Below, piece by piece: positions 60,957 to 64,000 of a stretch of DNA of 64,000 nucleotides. The notes below the pieces were generated by a model. That model saw nothing but the letters and a program-made list of their open reading frames with translations, ran no database searches and was not told the origin of the DNA. This DNA is from Micromonospora sp. NBC_01699. GTDB lineage: Bacteria > Actinomycetota > Actinomycetes > Mycobacteriales > Micromonosporaceae. Location: the NCBI RefSeq assembly GCF_036250065.1, contig NZ_CP109199.1:7252001-7316000 (forward strand), read 5' to 3'. Positions within the stretch are counted from its first letter, which is position 1. Every line of letters starts with the position of its first letter. Both the position numbers and the translations under genes were made by a program.

Positions 60957-61221
60957 ATGACCGCCGCCGGACGACCGCGAACCAATAGGCCCGATCCGCT
61001 CGCCGGCGCCCCACCGACGCCTCCGGCGACCGCCCGCGCTCGGGCCCGACCGGGCCGACCCCATCGACCGAGGTCATCACCCTCGCCGACCCCTCGTCAA
61101 GTCCGCACCGGCGGGCAAGGCCATCCCATCCGGAAACCGGTCGGATTTCTGCGCCCGATTTGTCGGCGACACGCGCCCCGGCTGCCCCTCCGGAGCGGAC
61201 GCACATAGTCCAATACTGTCT

Positions 61222-62247
61222 GTGACCGGTAGACCAGACGGGCAACAGCCAGGGAAAACCGACCCGGGCGGGGCCGATGGCGGCGGATCGCCGGCCGCCG
61301 AGCAGTCCCCCACCGACGGCACCACACCGCCCGACAAACCCCCGGCGCCACCCACCGCCGACGAACCCCCCGCGCAGCCGGTGGTCTCCGAGGCGGGGGC
61401 GGGGGTGGGGGTGGGTGGTTCACCGTGGCTGGCCGCGCCGGTGTCCGCCGGGATCGAGCCGACCACCGGTGCCCCGCGCAACACGGTGCCGCAACGGGTA
61501 CCCCGGATCGCCGACGCCGGACCGCGTACGGTCCCGTCGGTGCTGGACGACGCACCGATCGTCCCGAACCGGGCCGCGGTGCCGATGCCCGCGTCCGCCG
61601 CCGAGGACGAGGAGGACTTCTGGCTGCCGATCGAGCAGGTCAACTGGGACGGTACGCCGGCCCGACCCGACCCGGACGAGGGACCGCGCCGGCTGTGGTC
61701 GTTCCCGGCCAGGCGTACGCCGGACGGGCGGTCGACCCCGCCGCCGAAGCCACCGCGCCGACCGGCGTCCGGACTGGCCGGGTTGGTCCTGTTGGCACTG
61801 CTCTCCAGTTTCTTCGCCTGGGTCAGCGTGGAGCCGATGTGGCTCGCCTTCGGCCACGGTGACGTCGGCACGGCCACGGTCATCGACTGCACCGGCCAGG
61901 GCATCGGCCAGCGCTGCCGGGGTGAGTTCATCTCGGCGGACGGCAGGTTCAGCGCCGAGGGCATCCGGCTGGCCGGGGTGCCGGCGCAGGACAAGCTCGA
62001 AGGCTGGCAGCTCACCGCCAGGATGATCAGCGGCGACAGCCGCACCGCGTACGTCGGCACCGGGACCGGGCCCCTGCACCTGCGCTGGGCGCTGGGGCTG
62101 ACCCTGGTGCTGCTCTGCGGTGTCGGGATCGTCTGGGCGACCGGGGCGGGCCGACTGCCGGGCCGGACCGCCCGCCGGGGCGCGGTACTGGTCGGATTCG
62201 CCGGCCCGCTGGCCATCACCGCCGGTTTCCTCGCCGCCACCTTCTGA
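61222..62247 (+). CDS. Hypothetical membrane protein
   Basis: A 341-residue protein I do not recognise. The first 180 residues are Pro/Ala/Gly-rich and probably disordered in the cytoplasm. Then come a membrane helix (about 187-207), an extracytoplasmic segment of about 75 residues with two Cys (VIDCTGQGIGQRCRGEF), and two more helices near the end. The GTG at 61222 has no ribosome site; TACTGT lies only 2 nt before it, so the true start is uncertain. It lies next to rsmI (convergent). Confidence 0.65.
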   Translation: MTGRPDGQQPGKTDPGGADGGGSPAAEQSPTDGTTPPDKPPAPPTADEPPAQPVVSEAGAGVGVGGSPWLAAPVSAGIEPTTGAPRNTVPQRVPRIADAGPRTVPSVLDDAPIVPNRAAVPMPASAAEDEEDFWLPIEQVNWDGTPARPDPDEGPRRLWSFPARRTPDGRSTPPPKPPRRPASGLAGLVLLALLSSFFAWVSVEPMWLAFGHGDVGTATVIDCTGQGIGQRCRGEFISADGRFSAEGIRLAGVPAQDKLEGWQLTARMISGDSRTAYVGTGTGPLHLRWALGLTLVLLCGVGIVWATGAGRLPGRTARRGAVLVGFAGPLAITAGFLAATF

Positions 62248-62260
62248 TCGGTCGACCCGA

Positions 62261-63115
62261 TCAGTCGACGGTGTGCACGACCGCGTAGACCTCGCGGCGG
62301 CGCAGGCCGTACCCGGTGGCGATCTCGGTGATGGCGTCGCGCCGGGAGACGCCGGCGGCCTCGCGGTCGGCGACCGCCGCGCGCAGGTCCGCGTCACTCG
62401 GGCGGACGGCGGGCGTGGCACTGGCACCGGCGACCACGAGGGTGATCTCGCCGCGCGGGTCACCCTCGGTGGCCCAGGTGGCCAGCTCGCCGAGCGGCCG
62501 GCGCAACACCTCCTCGTACGTCTTCGTCAGCTCGCGGCAGACGGCGGCCGGACGGTCGGCGCCGAACGTGTCGGCGAGATCGGTCAGCGTGCCGGCGACC
62601 CGGTGCGGCGCCTCGAAGAAGACCAGGGTCCGTTCCTCTGCGGCGAGCGCGCGCAGCCGGGTACGGCGGGCGCCGCCGGTGCGGGGCAGGAATCCCTCGA
62701 AGCAGAACCGGTCGACGGGGAGCCCGGAGAGGGCGAGCGCGGTCGTGACGGCGCTCGGGCCGGGGGCGGCGGTGACCGGCGCACCGGCGTCGACCACGGC
62801 TCTGACCAGCCGGTATCCGGGGTCGGAGACGCTCGGCATGCCGCCGTCGGTGACCAGCGCGACCAGTTCGCCGGCCAGTACGGCGTCGACCAGCGCGGGC
62901 GTACGGCGTTCCTCGTTGCCCTCGAAGTAGGAGATGATCCGGCCCTTGATGGTGACGTCGAGGTCCCGGGCGAGCCGGGCGAGTCGACGGGTGTCCTCGG
63001 CGGCGACCACGTCCGCGCTGCCGAGCATTTCCCGGAGCCGGCTGGAGGCGTCGGCGGGGTTCCCGAGCGGCGCACCAAGTACGACAAGTCGCCCGCTTAC
63101 CGACATATCTCCCAC
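62261..63115 (-). CDS. rsmI: 16S rRNA (cytidine-1402-2'-O)-methyltransferase
   Basis: A 284-residue tetrapyrrole-methylase-fold enzyme. Family motifs are LGAPLGNPADAS, AAEDTRRLARLARDLD, LVTDGGMPSVSDPG and the SAM-binding AAPGPSAVTTALALSGLP. It methylates the ribose of C1402 in the decoding centre of 16S rRNA. The GTG at 63115 follows GGGGAAG by 6 nt. It is divergent from the protein mannosyltransferase gene, a common actinobacterial arrangement. Confidence 0.96.
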   Translation of the reverse strand: MGDMSVSGRLVVLGAPLGNPADASSRLREMLGSADVVAAEDTRRLARLARDLDVTIKGRIISYFEGNEERRTPALVDAVLAGELVALVTDGGMPSVSDPGYRLVRAVVDAGAPVTAAPGPSAVTTALALSGLPVDRFCFEGFLPRTGGARRTRLRALAAEERTLVFFEAPHRVAGTLTDLADTFGADRPAAVCRELTKTYEEVLRRPLGELATWATEGDPRGEITLVVAGASATPAVRPSDADLRAAVADREAAGVSRRDAITEIATGYGLRRREVYAVVHTVD

Positions 63116-63188
63116 CAGAAACTTCCCCTCATCGATACACGTAAAAACGTCGGGTCGGCGTAGGACTCCGTCGCCCGCCTCCGCAGCC

Positions 63189-63194
63189 TACGAT
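63189..63194 (+). promoter_or_regulatory. -10 hexamer of leaderless promoter
   Basis: TACGAT lies 6 nt before the GTG at 63201 of the mannosyltransferase gene. Confidence 0.55.
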
Positions 63195-63200
63195 CGCGGG

Positions 63201-64000
63201 GTGACCATGGCGTCGACAGCGCAGACCGAAAGCCGCGACAGCGATCGCGATCACTCGGGCGGTACGGCCACCGAAGCATCGGCCGCTCCCCCGGCCGACT
63301 CGACCTCGGCCGGACCGGAGACGCCCGGCGCCGGGCCGGAAACACCCGACCGCCGTGGCCTGCCCGCGATCCTGCGCCGCCGCCTGGTCCCGTTCGACAC
63401 CAGACTTGAGCCGTACTCCTGGCTCGCCACCCTGCTGGTGGTGGCCATCGCGGCGATCCTGCGCCTGGTCGGACTGAGCCACCCCAAGGGCAAGATCTTC
63501 GACGAGACGTACTACGCGAAGGACGCCTGGGGCCTGGTCAGCAAGGGCGTCGAATGGAACTACAAGGACAACGGCGCGTCGTACGTGGTCCACCCCCCGC
63601 TGGGCAAGTGGCTGATCGGGATCGGCGAGTGGGCCTTCGGCTACTCCGACGCCGACGGCAACATCGTCTCCGCCGGGCACATCATGACCACCTCCCCCGA
63701 ATTCGGCTGGCGCTTCTCGGCGGCGATCATCGGCACCCTCTCGGTGCTGCTGATGGTCCGGACCGCACGCCGTCTGTTCGGGTCGACCGTGCTCGGCTGC
63801 GCCGCCGGCCTGCTGCTCGCCCTGGACGGCTTCCACCTGGTGCTCTCCCGCACCGCGCTGCTCGACATCTTCCTGCTCTTCTTCATCTTCGCCGCGTTCA
63901 GCGCCCTCGTCGTCGACCGCGACCACCGCCGCCGCCGCTGGCTGAGGGCTGTCGAATCGGGTCTCGACCCGAGCGCACCCGGCCGGGCCGGACGGCTGCC
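63201..64000 (+). CDS. Protein O-mannosyltransferase (PMT family), N-terminal part
   Basis: The first 266 residues of a glycosyltransferase of family 39, cut by the window end. It transfers mannose from polyprenyl-phosphate mannose to secreted proteins. After a Ser/Ala/Gly/Pro-rich lead of about 55 residues comes the first helix (WLATLLVVAIAAILRLVGLS), then the catalytic loop with KIFDETYYAKDAW (Asp-Glu pair) and VHPPLGKW, followed by GFHLVLSRTALLDIFLLFF. These match the family closely. TACGAT at 63189-63194 makes the GTG at 63201 a likely leaderless start; the ATG at 63207 is an alternative. Confidence 0.94.
   Translation, partial: MTMASTAQTESRDSDRDHSGGTATEASAAPPADSTSAGPETPGAGPETPDRRGLPAILRRRLVPFDTRLEPYSWLATLLVVAIAAILRLVGLSHPKGKIFDETYYAKDAWGLVSKGVEWNYKDNGASYVVHPPLGKWLIGIGEWAFGYSDADGNIVSAGHIMTTSPEFGWRFSAAIIGTLSVLLMVRTARRLFGSTVLGCAAGLLLALDGFHLVLSRTALLDIFLLFFIFAAFSALVVDRDHRRRRWLRAVESGLDPSAPGRAGRL

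Overview
The window is high-GC DNA with strong G/C bias at third codon positions, frequent GTG starts and many leaderless-looking promoters (TANNNT or CANNNT 6-8 nt before the start codon). Gene content and order (a conservon with a nitrate/sulfonate-sensing kinase, metG-tatD-rsmA-ispE, glmU-prs-rplY-pth, rsmI facing a protein mannosyltransferase) point to an actinomycete, most likely Micromonosporaceae. It looks like ordinary chromosome. I see no phage, insertion sequence, CRISPR array or rRNA operon.

Layout. 1-4.3 kb: end of the cytochrome bd oxidase operon (cydB, cydD, cydC, each overlapping the next by 4 nt). 4.5-6.2 kb: two tandem HAAS-domain membrane proteins and a convergent PadR regulator. 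6.4-16.5 kb: a signalling region with an acidic protein, a 910-residue RNase H-like protein, a branched-chain-type binding lipoprotein, and on the other strand the conservon cvnA-cvnB-cvnC-cvnD. 16.7-19.5 kb: a P-loop kinase, adenosine deaminase and an RlmA-type rRNA methyltransferase. 19.5-28.2 kb: a nucleoside uptake and salvage run on the minus strand (BMP lipoprotein, ATPase with a probable CTG start, two permeases, cytidine deaminase, thymidine phosphorylase, a DUF4272-like protein). 28.5-34.6 kb: a membrane protein under a divergent TetR repressor with two operators, an SDR/XRE pair that may be a later arrival, a YihY protein and a 2H phosphoesterase.

34.6-47 kb: trpS, a CorC-like protein, galE-galK, sulfate activation (cysD-cysN, cysQ), pth, rplY, prs, glmU and tRNA-Gln(UUG). 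47-52.8 kb: an HTH protein beside the tRNA, a fatty-acid desaturase with repeated operator-like DNA, a TetR regulator, two DUF4383 proteins and an ABC-F ATPase. 52.9-64 kb: ispE, rsmA, a 45-codon small ORF coupled to a double Lrp/AsnC regulator, tatD, two proteins of unknown function, metG, a membrane protein, rsmI and the start of a protein O-mannosyltransferase that runs off the end.

How parts fit. The BMP transporter brings in nucleosides that Cdd, DeoA and, separately, Add break down or recycle. CysD/CysN make APS and CysQ removes PAP. GalE/GalK process galactose. Prs and GlmU supply PRPP and UDP-GlcNAc. The most intriguing link is between the conservon kinase and the RNase H-like protein 3 kb away: both end with nearly the same bipartite motif (GLPKRVPxAxLVPG, then YxRGxxRG), which suggests a shared binding partner.
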